Source of the DNA: Polyangium fumosum
GTDB lineage: Bacteria; Myxococcota_A; Polyangia; Polyangiales; Polyangiaceae
Reading direction: 5' to 3'
NCBI RefSeq assembly: GCF_005144585.1
Contig: NZ_SSMQ01000003.1
Location: forward strand, 1-64,000
DNA: 64,000 bases
How positions within the stretch are numbered: position 1 is the first letter of the stretch; each line of letters opens with the position of its first letter. The notes under the pieces are model-generated. The model saw nothing but the letters and a program-made list of their open reading frames with translations. It did no database searches and had not been told where the DNA came from. Of the stretch, positions 16,967-25,612 are shown in pieces. A program made the translations under genes and the position numbers.

Positions 16967-18358
16967 GTGCAAACGCCTTCCCCCGCGACGACTCCCTCCG
17001 TCGACGCCTCGGGCGAGCACCCGCGCGCGCATCCGCGGCTCGCGGGCGTGGCGCTCGCGCAGCTCGCCGGCGTGCGCGCGGGCCTCGCGGCGGGCTGGCC
17101 ACTCGAAGACGTGCTGCAAAACGAGGGCGTGGATCCGGCGCGGCACGCCAAGGCCGAGGCCGCGTGGGACGAGCGCCTGGCGGAGGACGACGCCGAGGAG
17201 CTCCTGCATCTCTTCGACACGTGCCAGGCGGAAGCCGCAGAACGCTACCGAAGGCCCATCCCGCCGCTCGACGAGGAGCTCGGCGCGTGGCTCGATTTCG
17301 CCAGGCACTTCGCCGCGCAGGAGGAGCCCGTGCCTTGGCTCGCCGGGTTCGGGCTCCGCCTCGCCGACGTGTTCACGCTACATCGTTTGTGGTCAAAACG
17401 ATTGATGGAGGAGCCGTCCCTCCGCGAGCATGCGCATCGTTTGCTTGCGGCGACGCCCGGCGACGTGCCCACGCCTCGGCCGGGACAAGGCATTCTGCAT
17501 CCGCCGGCCCCGCTGGGGGAGATGGTGGATCTTCCGGAGGACGAGGCGCCGATCGACGACGAGGACGTTCGCGAGGACGACGATGCGCCCGAGGCGGCCC
17601 CGGCCGATTTCTTCGCGCCGCTGCCACACGAGGGAGACGCAAAGCTAATCGCATCCATGGCCATCGAGCCGCCGCCGCAACCACCGGCGCCCGATCCGGA
17701 TTTGCCCGTGGATACGCTGCCACCGGTCTCCCTTGCGGCGGCGCCTTCGATGCCGTTCCAAAAGCTCCCGCTACCGCGGCCATTGGTATCGTTTGCGCCG
17801 GAGCCCGCGGAGGCGGAGCCCGTGGATCGGCTCGCGCAGACGCTCCCCGCGCAGGAGTTCATTCCGGCGGATCCTCTTCCCTTCCAGCGTGAAGCGACGC
17901 TGGCCACGGGCGACACGAAGGGCTTGGATCTGGGCTCGACGTTGCCCGTCGGATTCATCGCGCCGCGCGAGGTATTGCCGTTCCAGGAGACAACGAAAGG
18001 CAAGGCCGCCACGAAGAACCAGGCCAGGGCCGTCACGCAGCCACTCCCGGCCTTCGTTCCCGGGGAAGCGCTGCCCTTTGATCCGAAAGAGGATGATTCG
18101 ACGAACGAGGACACGGGACCGGCGACGGCCCCCTTCGAGGGCGCGATGCCGCCCGAGCTATCCCTCGAAGCCCACGCGGAGCTGTGCGCGAAGCTCGCAG
18201 CGTCGCCGGACGAGGCCGAACGGATCTTTGCGCGGTATGGTTTGGCGGAGCCACACGCGAGGAAGGCCGTGGACGAGGCGTGGAAGGAGCGGCTCCGGAG
18301 GGATCCGGCGCTCTACCAGGCGTGGCAGCGGCTCTATCGGATGTTCTCCGAACGTTGA
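16967..18358 (+). CDS. T6SS-island repeat protein with (L/M)PF motifs and three W-x2-RL helical modules
   Basis: I do not recognise a named family. The GTG start reads QTPSPATT; the protein has 463 residues. Three helical modules share a W-x-x-R-L core: AAWDERLAEDDAE (W67), RLWSKRLMEEPSL (W142) and EAWKERLRRDPAL (W439). Two lie at the N-terminus and one closes the protein. The acidic, Pro-rich middle (residues about 165-395) carries spaced MPFQK, LPFQR, LPFQE and LPFDP motifs 35-60 residues apart. No signal peptide or membrane segment is visible. It is divergent from the VgrG/RHS operon, so an adaptor or scaffold for T6SS cargo is a reasonable inference. Confidence 0.7.
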   Translation: MQTPSPATTPSVDASGEHPRAHPRLAGVALAQLAGVRAGLAAGWPLEDVLQNEGVDPARHAKAEAAWDERLAEDDAEELLHLFDTCQAEAAERYRRPIPPLDEELGAWLDFARHFAAQEEPVPWLAGFGLRLADVFTLHRLWSKRLMEEPSLREHAHRLLAATPGDVPTPRPGQGILHPPAPLGEMVDLPEDEAPIDDEDVREDDDAPEAAPADFFAPLPHEGDAKLIASMAIEPPPQPPAPDPDLPVDTLPPVSLAAAPSMPFQKLPLPRPLVSFAPEPAEAEPVDRLAQTLPAQEFIPADPLPFQREATLATGDTKGLDLGSTLPVGFIAPREVLPFQETTKGKAATKNQARAVTQPLPAFVPGEALPFDPKEDDSTNEDTGPATAPFEGAMPPELSLEAHAELCAKLAASPDEAERIFARYGLAEPHARKAVDEAWKERLRRDPALYQAWQRLYRMFSER

Positions 18359-18367
18359 GGGCGACGG

Positions 18368-18817
18368 ATGAAAAAGTTCGCGTTCGGATGTGCGGGGGTC
18401 TTGCTCGTATTGCTCGGGGTCTCGATCGCAGCCGTCCACGTCAGCATGCAACAGATCGAGAAGGCGTCGCAGACGATGTTCCAGCAATTCGCGGTGGGCG
18501 CCCCGGTGATCCCGTTCTCCCTCGCGCCGACCGGTCGCACCTATGTTTCATTTCGGCACGACGATCAGAAGCCGTGCCTGACCGCGACCGTCAGCGGTGA
18601 TCGTGTGACGTTTTCGTACGAGGAGCGGCACGAGAGCGTCGACACGGCCGATTTTCAGAAGAAGCTCGTCTCTCTGCGGGAGATCGTCGCGCCTTGCACG
18701 AGGCTCTCCGTGGACGTCTTCCCCTCGATCCCAATCCCGCCGCGGGCCTCGCTCGTGGTTCGTTACGATCCGCAAGGGAACGTCTCGAAACTCGAAGCGC
18801 CTCATATCTGGGACTGA
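18368..18817 (+). CDS. Small single-pass membrane protein, unknown function
   Basis: The 149-residue protein starts nine bases after the stop of the repeat protein, with GAGGG upstream of its ATG, so the two are probably cotranscribed. Residues 4-25 (FAFGCAGVLLVLLGVSIAAVHV) form one hydrophobic segment or uncleaved signal anchor. The rest is a soluble domain with two cysteines that could pair outside the cytoplasm. No family is recognised. Confidence 0.65.
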   Translation: MKKFAFGCAGVLLVLLGVSIAAVHVSMQQIEKASQTMFQQFAVGAPVIPFSLAPTGRTYVSFRHDDQKPCLTATVSGDRVTFSYEERHESVDTADFQKKLVSLREIVAPCTRLSVDVFPSIPIPPRASLVVRYDPQGNVSKLEAPHIWD

Positions 18818-18836
18818 GGCCCGCAGCACGGCTCCT

Positions 18837-19664
18837 TCACGCAGGCGCGAACTCGACCTCGATTCCGAAGTGATCGGAGACGAACGTGCCCTCTTCGTCG
18901 ATCGGCTCGACGCCGACGAGCGTCGCCGCGCGAGGCGACCATGCGCGGCTGCGCAAGAACACGCGGTCGATGCGCTTGTGGGAATGCTCGGCGTGCATCA
19001 CGTAACGCATGAAGTTGATGCTCGTGTCGACCGTGTGGCCCGGACGATCTCCGTGCAAGGCAGGCCAGACATCGACGAACGTGGGGTCGAGCGCGGCATT
19101 CTCGGCCGCGGCATCCGGCGCGAAGTTCATGTCGCCTGCGAAGACCACATCGGGGCTCGATGCCGCGAGGTAAGGCTGGATGATCCCGAGCTGCGCAACA
19201 CGCGTCGACACGCACTCCGACGTGCTCTCCAGGTGGACCGTTGCCACGGTGATCCCACAGGAAAGCTCGGCCGAGAGGAGGCGTCGACCCATTTCCGTCG
19301 GCAAATCGAGCATGACGAGGCGACGAATGGGGATACGTGAGAGCAGCAAGACGCCGTAACGGCTGAAGGTGCTGCCGTCGACGTCGGACACCTGATAACC
19401 GGCGCGGACCCAGGGAGTATCCACGATTGCGGCGAGGAGCTTGCGGGTGACCTCCTGCAACAAGATCACGTCGGGGCTCCGGCGCGAAATCTCCGCGAGA
19501 AGCGCGTCCTGACGCACGCGGGACTTGTGGGCACCAAACCACACGTTCCACGTGAGAATCTTCAAGGGGCCGGCGGCCATGGGCCTCGCAGGCCCGGCAG
19601 CCTGCCATTGCGCACGCGCGAAGGCGTGAGGCGGGATGACGGCGGGGCTCGGCGCCTTCGACAT
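18837..19664 (-). CDS. Endonuclease/exonuclease/phosphatase (EEP) superfamily hydrolase
   Basis: The 275-residue reading starts at MSKAPSPAV. EEP motifs appear in order: ILTWNVWFG (metal-binding Asn), ILLQEVT (catalytic Glu), VATVHLEST, VVFAGDMNF (Asp/Asn pair), and SDHFGIEVEF at the end (Asp-His). This is the complete DNase I-like set, and the order resembles TDP2-like 5'-tyrosyl-DNA phosphodiesterases. The substrate cannot be assigned; DNA-adduct repair or phosphodiester hydrolysis are the options. No secretion signal is convincing. The gene is convergent with the small membrane protein. Confidence 0.85.
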   Translation of the reverse strand: MSKAPSPAVIPPHAFARAQWQAAGPARPMAAGPLKILTWNVWFGAHKSRVRQDALLAEISRRSPDVILLQEVTRKLLAAIVDTPWVRAGYQVSDVDGSTFSRYGVLLLSRIPIRRLVMLDLPTEMGRRLLSAELSCGITVATVHLESTSECVSTRVAQLGIIQPYLAASSPDVVFAGDMNFAPDAAAENAALDPTFVDVWPALHGDRPGHTVDTSINFMRYVMHAEHSHKRIDRVFLRSRAWSPRAATLVGVEPIDEEGTFVSDHFGIEVEFAPA

Positions 19665-19769
19665 GGCATACCTTACCACCCTCCAGGAGGGTCGACCAGA
19701 CCCCGCCGAGCCGAGCAAGCAGCAGGGATCCCCGCCGTCGCAAAGACGTGGTAGCCTCCGGCGCACGTC

Positions 19770-19973
19770 ATGTTGTCCTCGTCGTTGCACCGCATCTGCC
19801 ACGAATCCTGGGAGCTGATACAGGTTTTCCGGGGGCCCACGATCCCGCGTGAAGGGGAGCTCTTGTTGCTCGAACAGGGCGGGCAGGAGACCAAGTATCG
19901 CGTCATCCGGGTGATGTACAAAGCTGCCCCCGGAGGCGAGCTCTTGGCGACCGTGTTCGTGGCCCCGGCTTGA
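19770..19973 (+). CDS. Small conserved-looking protein, unknown function
   Basis: A 67-codon reading from an ATG gives a hydrophilic protein with HESWELIQVFRGPTIPREGELLLLE, then TKYRVIRVMYKA and a final TVFVAP. The alternating hydrophobic pattern suggests a small beta-barrel fold. It overlaps no other convincing gene and is divergent from the EEP gene. I cannot name a family. Confidence 0.5.
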   Translation: MLSSSLHRICHESWELIQVFRGPTIPREGELLLLEQGGQETKYRVIRVMYKAAPGGELLATVFVAPA

Positions 19974-19994
19974 AAGGCGGGCGAAACGCCTGAT

Positions 19995-20555
19995 TCAGAG
20001 CACGAACCGCGCAGCCGCCGCGGCGACCGCGCCGATCGCCGCGCCCGCGAGCAGCCAGGCCAGGCGCGAGGGGCGCGGGGATTCACTTTCGCCGAGAGGA
20101 AACTCCACCGCGTGCACACGCTCGGCCTCGGCGTCGACCAGCAAGACCCCGTCCACGTCGAAGGCGATGCGGTATTCGAGGAGCTGGCGGCGCGTGCCGG
20201 GTGTGTCGATCCGCGGCGCAGCGCGGCCCGTCTTCACCTCGGCCACGAAACGCTTGTCGCCCCAGCCCACGAGGTAATCGGCGCGAAGATCGATCGCCAC
20301 GGGATCCCCGTCGACCCGCACGCCATACGTGACGGCCACCTGCCGACCGAGAATGGTGAAGCCGAGATCCCGGAGCAAGCCCTCGGCGCGAAGCTCGCCC
20401 GCCGCGCCTCGCTCCCGACGAATCGCGATCGTGCGCCGCCGCCAGAAGCCACGCCAAACGATACGCGTCGTCTGCACCAAAGCGAGCAGCGCCGCCGCCG
20501 CGAGGAGGACGAGCAGGACATCGGGCGGGAGCGCGCGCAGATCCACCTGCCACAT
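19995..20555 (-). CDS. Membrane-anchored PD-(D/E)XK nuclease-like protein
   Basis: From MWQVDLRALPP the protein has 186 residues; an alternative start lies 10 codons upstream. An N-terminal helix (VLLVLLAAAALLALVQTTRIVW) and a C-terminal helix (LAWLLAGAAIGAVAAAAARFVL) flank a soluble domain. The domain has GAAGELRAEGLLRDLGFTIL, then ADYLVGWGDKRFVAEVKTG, which gives D-x(n)-E-x-K as in YraN and other PD-(D/E)XK nucleases. A nuclease fold held at the membrane between two helices is unusual, and the substrate is unknown. Confidence 0.65.
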   Translation of the reverse strand: MWQVDLRALPPDVLLVLLAAAALLALVQTTRIVWRGFWRRRTIAIRRERGAAGELRAEGLLRDLGFTILGRQVAVTYGVRVDGDPVAIDLRADYLVGWGDKRFVAEVKTGRAAPRIDTPGTRRQLLEYRIAFDVDGVLLVDAEAERVHAVEFPLGESESPRPSRLAWLLAGAAIGAVAAAAARFVL

Positions 20556-21056
20556 GCATGACAACAGAAGCGCGCCGTGGGCCAACTTTTCGGCAGGGCA
20601 TCGTTTCCCGCGCCCTCTCGGGCAGCGCGGCCCGCGGCGTGGGTCCTCCGAGGCCCGGGAGGGAGGAAATCTTCGACGATCATGTTCGGCCCCGCGGGTG
20701 CCAATGCTTTGGCTGGCCCTACGGTGCGTGGCCTATGCAGGGCATCGGTGGCCCGAGATCGGTTGGCAATGAACGGCCATCCGCCGGGTTGCACGAGCAA
20801 TGCATGCACGCTCCGTGTCCCGTAGCATCCACAGGATCGCCCAAGTTGGCCTTCGCCCACGTGGCCATCCACGTGCCGGGCCCTACGCGTATCCTTTCCC
20901 TCCGAGGCGCCCCGCCGCCGCGTCGTAATCGTGCACGAGCCGCCCTTTCGCCGGCGCCCGCGTTGCTCGCCAATGCGCGGCTGCGCTAAGATACGCGGCT
21001 CGCGTGCGCTGAAGCTCGATGAGCGTGGTCCACCAAACATCCACAGAAGCGTATGT
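20556..21056. other. Intergenic stretch without a convincing gene
   Basis: About 500 bases separate the nuclease-like gene from the P450. Short open frames exist in several frames but none has a ribosome site with recognisable protein features. The last 60 bases should hold the P450 promoter; I could not pick clear -35/-10 boxes. Confidence 0.4.
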
Positions 21057-22259
21057 ATGACCTCATCGACCTTCAGCGAGCCCCATTCGAGCGGTCTGCC
21101 CTACTATCAGGAGCTGGCGCGAAAAGGCGAGGTCCACTTCGAGCCGTCCAGGGAGATGTACCTGGTCCTTTCGCACCGGCTCGTCCGAAGAGTGCTCACC
21201 GATCCGCACACATTCTCTTGTCGGAACGGGATCGAAAACGTATTCAAGGATGCGACGTCGGCTCCGGCGCTCCTGGGATTGGATCCCCCGGACCACACCC
21301 GCCTGCGTGCTCTCGCCGCGAGCGCATTCACGCCGCAGACCGTCGCGAGGCTGAAGCGGTGTACCTACGAGCTCGCCCATCGGGTTCTGAACGAGGTGAT
21401 CGAGGCCGGCGCCATGGATGTCGTCGCCGACATCAGCGACAAGCTGCCCCTGATGGTCATCGCGGGAATCCTCGGCCTTCCCCGCGACGATTGGAAACAT
21501 TTCCTCCGCTGGTCGCATTACATCGCGGCCGCCGCCGCCCCGACCGTGACCCGAGAGAAAGAGGCCGACCACCGGGGCCCGCTCCTGGAGATGCGCCGGT
21601 ATTTGCTCGCGGAAATCGAGGATCGCCGCACGCGACCCATGGAGGACCTGCTGAGCCGATTCGTTCACGCCGACGTGGAAGGAGCACGGCTGGACACGGA
21701 GGAGGTCCTCTCGCTGACGATGCTCCTCGTCTCGGCGGGCCACGGCACCACGGCGAACGGGATCGGACAAGGAATTCGCTGGCTCCTCGCCCATCCGGAT
21801 CAACTGGACAAGCTCCGGCGTGACCGCCGCCTGCTCCCCACGGCCGTGGAGGAGATCCTTCGTTATGATCCGCCCATGTACATGGTGCCGCGCGTCGTGA
21901 CGCGCACGGTGGATCTCGAAGGGCACACGCTCGAAGAGGGAGATCGGCTGCTCTACGTCGCGGCCACCGCAAACCGCGACGAAAATGTTTTTTCGTATCC
22001 GGACCAATTCGATATCACCCGCGATCCGAACCCGCATCTTTCCTTTGGTTATGGGATCCACTTTTGCCTCGGCGCGGCCCTGGCCCGGCAGGAGATGCGG
22101 GCCGCGCTGGACGTGATCCTCGATCGGTGTCTTCATCTGGAACGGGCCGACACAGCGCCGCTCGAGCATGGTGGAGCGGTGCATCTGAACGGTCTCAAGC
22201 ATCTGCGTGTGAGATTTCAGCCCGGCGCGCAGTGCTCCGTCGACGTGGCTGCCGCCTGA
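21057..22259 (+). CDS. Cytochrome P450 (P450-A) with unusual I-helix
   Basis: The 400-residue reading starts at MTSSTFSEPHSS; upstream codons in the frame look non-coding. It has the ExxR motif (EEILRYD) and the haem loop FGYGIHFCLG with Cys337. The I-helix motif reads A-G-H-G-T-T at residues 227-232, where bacterial P450s almost always have an acid (AGHETT or AGxDT) at the fourth position; Gly230 replaces it. The acid helps proton delivery and O2 activation, so chemistry may be altered or substrate-assisted. The gene is convergent with a ferredoxin reductase/ferredoxin pair that could supply electrons. Confidence 0.92.
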   Translation: MTSSTFSEPHSSGLPYYQELARKGEVHFEPSREMYLVLSHRLVRRVLTDPHTFSCRNGIENVFKDATSAPALLGLDPPDHTRLRALAASAFTPQTVARLKRCTYELAHRVLNEVIEAGAMDVVADISDKLPLMVIAGILGLPRDDWKHFLRWSHYIAAAAAPTVTREKEADHRGPLLEMRRYLLAEIEDRRTRPMEDLLSRFVHADVEGARLDTEEVLSLTMLLVSAGHGTTANGIGQGIRWLLAHPDQLDKLRRDRRLLPTAVEEILRYDPPMYMVPRVVTRTVDLEGHTLEEGDRLLYVAATANRDENVFSYPDQFDITRDPNPHLSFGYGIHFCLGAALARQEMRAALDVILDRCLHLERADTAPLEHGGAVHLNGLKHLRVRFQPGAQCSVDVAAA

Positions 22260-22293
22260 CGTCCCTGGTGCGGCAAGAGGCCGTTTCGGAGCG

Positions 22294-23493
22294 TCAGGAA
22301 GCCTGGACCCCCACCTCCGCCCACGGCTTCCCATCCACGACGAACTGCCGGTACGCTCGTATTGCCTTGATCGCATTCCACCCGAGCGCCCCGATCACCT
22401 TGCCGTTTTTCCCGTACAACGCGACGAACTGACGCTTCTCGGGATCCCCCTCCACCACGGCCACCTCGGCCTCCGGCGAGAGGATGCCAAACGTCTGGAT
22501 CTTCGTCTCGTATTGGTCCGTCCAGAAAAACGGCACCGGCGTGTAGGGTTCGTCCTTCCCGACGATGTTCGCGGCCACGGCCATCGCTTGCTCGACCGCG
22601 TTGCTGCGGTTCTCCAAGCGCAGCCGCACCCCGAGGCCCTCGTGATGGAAGCTCGCCGCGTCGCCCACCGCATACACGCCTTCCGCCGCGCGGCAGCGCG
22701 CGTCGCATACGATGCCGTCGGAGATGTCCAATCCGCTGCCCGCGAGCCAGCCGGTCGCGGGGCGCGAGCCGATCGCCACCACGACTCTGTCCGCAGGTAA
22801 CATCTCGCCATTCTCCAGGAGCACACCGGCGACGCGCCCGTCGTCGCCGCCGACGAGCTGCTTCACCGCCACGCCGAGCCGAAGATCGACGCCTTTTTCT
22901 ACGTGCAGCTTGGCGAGAACCCCGCCCACGAGCGGCCCGAGCTGGCCCGCGAGCGGCGCCGATTGCGGGCCCGTGAGCGTCACCGCGAGGCCCATGCTCC
23001 GCGCCGTCGCCGCAATCTCCGTCCCGAGCACGCCCTCACCGACCACCACCAAACGCGGGTTCTCGAGCAGATCCGCGCGGAGGGCGACCGCGTCGTCCAC
23101 CGTCCGCAAGACGTGCACGCCCGCCCATTTCTCCTGCCCAGGAAGACGCCGCGGCTCGATGCCCGTCGCCAGCACGATCACGTCCGCGCGCAAGACCCGG
23201 CCCGCCGCGGTGTGCACCTCGCGCGCCGTGAGGTCCAGACGAACCGCCGGATCTCCGAGGATCACCTCCGCGTCGAGCTGCGCCACCGCGGACTCCGAGC
23301 GCAGAAATGTCTTTTCCGGCTCCACCGCGCCCGACAGGACCTTTTTCGAGAGCGGAGGCCGATCATAAGGCAGGTGCCGCTCCGCCCCGAGCAGCGTGAC
23401 CCCGCCCGCGTACCCCTCACGCCGGAGCGCCTCCACGACGGAGAGGCCTCCCAGGGACGCGCCAACGACAAGCACGCGCGACGGGGTTTTCAT
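22294..23493 (-). CDS. FAD/NAD(P)-dependent ferredoxin reductase
   Basis: The 399-residue protein starts at MKTPSRVLVVGASLGGLSVV, whose ATG shares one base with the ferredoxin stop (TGATG). It has the N-terminal FAD-binding GxSxGG motif, the YDRPPLSKK signature of P450-type ferredoxin reductases, the second dinucleotide motif VVVGEGVLGTEIA (NADH/NADPH), and VYAVGDAASF for FAD. Such enzymes pass electrons from NAD(P)H to a [3Fe-4S] or [2Fe-2S] ferredoxin and on to P450. It is the last gene of the operon P450-B - TetR - ferredoxin - reductase. Confidence 0.92.
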   Translation of the reverse strand: MKTPSRVLVVGASLGGLSVVEALRREGYAGGVTLLGAERHLPYDRPPLSKKVLSGAVEPEKTFLRSESAVAQLDAEVILGDPAVRLDLTAREVHTAAGRVLRADVIVLATGIEPRRLPGQEKWAGVHVLRTVDDAVALRADLLENPRLVVVGEGVLGTEIAATARSMGLAVTLTGPQSAPLAGQLGPLVGGVLAKLHVEKGVDLRLGVAVKQLVGGDDGRVAGVLLENGEMLPADRVVVAIGSRPATGWLAGSGLDISDGIVCDARCRAAEGVYAVGDAASFHHEGLGVRLRLENRSNAVEQAMAVAANIVGKDEPYTPVPFFWTDQYETKIQTFGILSPEAEVAVVEGDPEKRQFVALYGKNGKVIGALGWNAIKAIRAYRQFVVDGKPWAEVGVQAS

Positions 23494-23708
23494 CACGCGC
23501 TCTCGCCCAGCCGAATCGCAGCGCCAGGGCAAACGGCCGCCGCCTCCCGAACCGGCCCGTACTGCTCGGGCGGCGGCTCGGCGTCGAGCACGATCACGAT
23601 GCCATCGTCCCGCTGATCGAAGACCTTCGGCGCGACCATCACGCATTGGCCCGCGCCGCAGCATTTGTCATAGTCCACGATCACCTTGAGCTTCGAATTG
23701 GTTTCCAT
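23493..23708 (-). CDS. [3Fe-4S] ferredoxin of a P450 system
   Basis: The 71-residue protein reads VDYDKCCGAGQCVMVAPKVF, then DDGIVIVL and AAAVCPGAAIRL. Cys16, Cys22 and the later CP motif are the three ligands of a [3Fe-4S] cluster; the position that would carry a fourth ligand in [4Fe-4S] proteins is Ala19. This is the typical short ferredoxin that serves actinobacterial and myxobacterial P450s. It overlaps the reductase gene by one base and follows the TetR gene by 19 bases. Confidence 0.92.
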   Translation of the reverse strand: METNSKLKVIVDYDKCCGAGQCVMVAPKVFDQRDDGIVIVLDAEPPPEQYGPVREAAAVCPGAAIRLGESA

Positions 23709-23727
23709 GCGTCTCTCCGCTTTCGTT

Positions 23728-24378
23728 TCATTTCGTCGGGGTCACCGGAGCCGTCCAGAGGCCGACCAGCGCGTCCACGAGCCCTACCGCCGCCGCGTCC
23801 CACGTGGCCCGCGGCGTGGCGCTCCCCGCTTGCAACGCGCGTTCGCGCTCCGCGCACATGTGCACGACGAGCTGCCGGCACATGTCGCCGCGCTCCTCCA
23901 GCACGCCCTTGGGCCAGATCGGCATGAACCGCCCGAGCCCCGCGATGCTCTTCTGCATGGCCGGCGTGGCCATCATCTCGTCCGTCACGAGCTTGCGCAA
24001 AACAGGGTCCGTCATGACCTGCGCGTAGAAACGCGCGAACCAGCTCGGCGTCCCGAGCGAGGCGATATGGTCGACGGTCGGCCGCACGAGGCACGCGAGC
24101 CAATCGCGCAGGTCCGACGAACCCTTGATCTCCGCCAGCATCTCCTCGCGCCGCCGCTCGATGAAGGGGACATGCCGCCGCACGATCGCGAGCACCAGAT
24201 CGCTCTTGGTGCCGAAGTGATAACCGACCGCGAAGTTGTTCGCCTGGCCGGCCGCCTCGCTCACCTGGCGGTTCGAAACCGCCGCCACCCCATGCTCGGC
24301 GAAGAGCTTCTCCGCCGCGTCGAGGATGACCTCTCGCGTATCGTTTCCGTGCGAATGTCTCATTCTCGAGCTGGCCAT
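23728..24378 (-). CDS. TetR family transcriptional regulator (within P450-B operon)
   Basis: The 216-residue reading starts two bases after the P450-B stop; MRHSHG five codons later is an alternative. The helix-turn-helix is clear: REVILDAAEKLFAEHGVAAVSNRQVSEAAGQ, then GYHFGTKSDLVLAIV. The C-terminal ligand domain is helical (about residues 80-210). As it is cotranscribed with P450-B, ferredoxin and reductase, it is a likely self-limiting repressor of that operon, acting at the inverted repeats over the operon promoter (25627-25648). Confidence 0.88.
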   Translation of the reverse strand: MASSRMRHSHGNDTREVILDAAEKLFAEHGVAAVSNRQVSEAAGQANNFAVGYHFGTKSDLVLAIVRRHVPFIERRREEMLAEIKGSSDLRDWLACLVRPTVDHIASLGTPSWFARFYAQVMTDPVLRKLVTDEMMATPAMQKSIAGLGRFMPIWPKGVLEERGDMCRQLVVHMCAERERALQAGSATPRATWDAAAVGLVDALVGLWTAPVTPTK

Positions 24379-24380
24379 GC

Positions 24381-25595
24381 TCACCAGCGTACCAGGACCT
24401 TCTCGATTCCGCCGACGAGCAGGCCCTCGCGGCGCGGCAGCTCGCTCGGCGCGACCGCGAGATCGAGCGAGGGCAAACGACGCAGGAGCACGCTCAGCAC
24501 CGTCTGCAATTCGGTCCGCGCGAGCGCCTGACCCACGCAGGAGTGGGCCCCCGCGCCGAACGTGAGGTGCGGGTTCGGCGAGCGGTTCAGCACCATTTCG
24601 TCGGCCCGCTCGAACGCCTTCTCGTCCCGGTTCGCCGCGGCCATGCTGCAAATGATCGTCGAGCGGCTCGGCACCTTCGTGCCCGAAAGCTCGATCTCCT
24701 CGCTGATGAAGCGCGGGAGCCCGAAGCCCGCATTCGCGTCGAAGCGCAGCACCTCTTCCACCGCGCTGCGGACGAGGGAGGGCTCGGCCACGAGCTGCTC
24801 CCAGCGCCTCCGATCCGAGAGCAACATGCCCATCATCTTGCCGATCATGTTCGAGGTGGTCTCGTGCCCGGCCACCAGGATGCCTTGCGCCGTCATCAGG
24901 AGGATCTTTTCGTTGATCTGCTCGCCCTGGTCGGCGGCGCGGATCAGATCGCTGAGCAGATCATCCCCGGGCTCGGCGCGCTTCTTCGCGATGTGGCCCA
25001 TGAGGTAATGGACGAACTCCATCTGGGCCTTGTCGACCTCCTCCTGGGTGAACTGCGTCATGGTGAGCATCGAATTGGACCAGTGGGCGAGTTTGTCTCG
25101 GTCGTCCACGGCGATGCCCAGGATCTCGGCGATCACCCACACCGGCAAGGGGAACGCGAGGTCGCTCACGAGGTCGGCGGGCGGGCCTTTCGCGATCATC
25201 TTGTCGATGAGCTGATGGGCCATCGTCTCGATGCTCTGCTGCATGGCAGAGATGCGCTTGACGGTGAACCACCGCATGATGAAGCGCCGCCATTTCTCGT
25301 GCTGCTCGCCACCCGAGAGCTCGGCCGCGTCCTTGTTCTCGAACACGCTGCCGCCCTCGTTGGTCGTGATCCTCGCTGCGCCTTCCTCGGCGAGGTTGCG
25401 GGTAAACCGCGGATCCGAGAGCACCTGGCGCACGTCGTCATAACGCGTGATCAGCATCGCCTTGTCGCCGCTCGGCAGCCGAATATGGGCGACCGGACAA
25501 CCCTGGCGGAGCTTCGCCCACTCCTCCGGCGGGTCGACGGCCGTGGGGGCGCGCAACGGATAATCCAAGACCTGCTCACTGCTATCAGTGCTCAT
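24381..25595 (-). CDS. Cytochrome P450 (P450-B)
   Basis: The 404-residue protein starts at an ATG (25593-25595) preceded by GGAGG with a 5-base gap. The I-helix motif AGHETTSN is complete, ExxR appears as EEVLRFD, the region after it contains FGLPRF, and the haem loop is FGAGAHSCVGQALAR. These are the features of bacterial class I P450s (CYP107-like size and motifs), which hydroxylate or epoxidise small molecules using ferredoxin. The gene is first in an operon with TetR, [3Fe-4S] ferredoxin and ferredoxin reductase, giving a complete electron-transfer chain. Confidence 0.93.
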   Translation of the reverse strand: MSTDSSEQVLDYPLRAPTAVDPPEEWAKLRQGCPVAHIRLPSGDKAMLITRYDDVRQVLSDPRFTRNLAEEGAARITTNEGGSVFENKDAAELSGGEQHEKWRRFIMRWFTVKRISAMQQSIETMAHQLIDKMIAKGPPADLVSDLAFPLPVWVIAEILGIAVDDRDKLAHWSNSMLTMTQFTQEEVDKAQMEFVHYLMGHIAKKRAEPGDDLLSDLIRAADQGEQINEKILLMTAQGILVAGHETTSNMIGKMMGMLLSDRRRWEQLVAEPSLVRSAVEEVLRFDANAGFGLPRFISEEIELSGTKVPSRSTIICSMAAANRDEKAFERADEMVLNRSPNPHLTFGAGAHSCVGQALARTELQTVLSVLLRRLPSLDLAVAPSELPRREGLLVGGIEKVLVRW

Positions 25596-25612
25596 CAAGA
25601 CCTCCAGCCACG

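Noticed and set aside
16823-17308. N-terminal extension of VgrG3
   Set aside because: The extra residues are unlike VgrG and cross the divergent gene; a GTG with a GAGG site gives the normal VgrG start.
20931-21056. Upstream start for P450-A
   Set aside because: The extra 42 residues are Arg-rich and unlike P450 N-termini; the ATG at 21057 gives the usual length.
22256-22302. Hairpin CTGACG/CGTCAG between convergent P450-A and reductase as a bidirectional terminator
   Set aside because: Six-base arms with a loop of about 30 bases are too weak to call.
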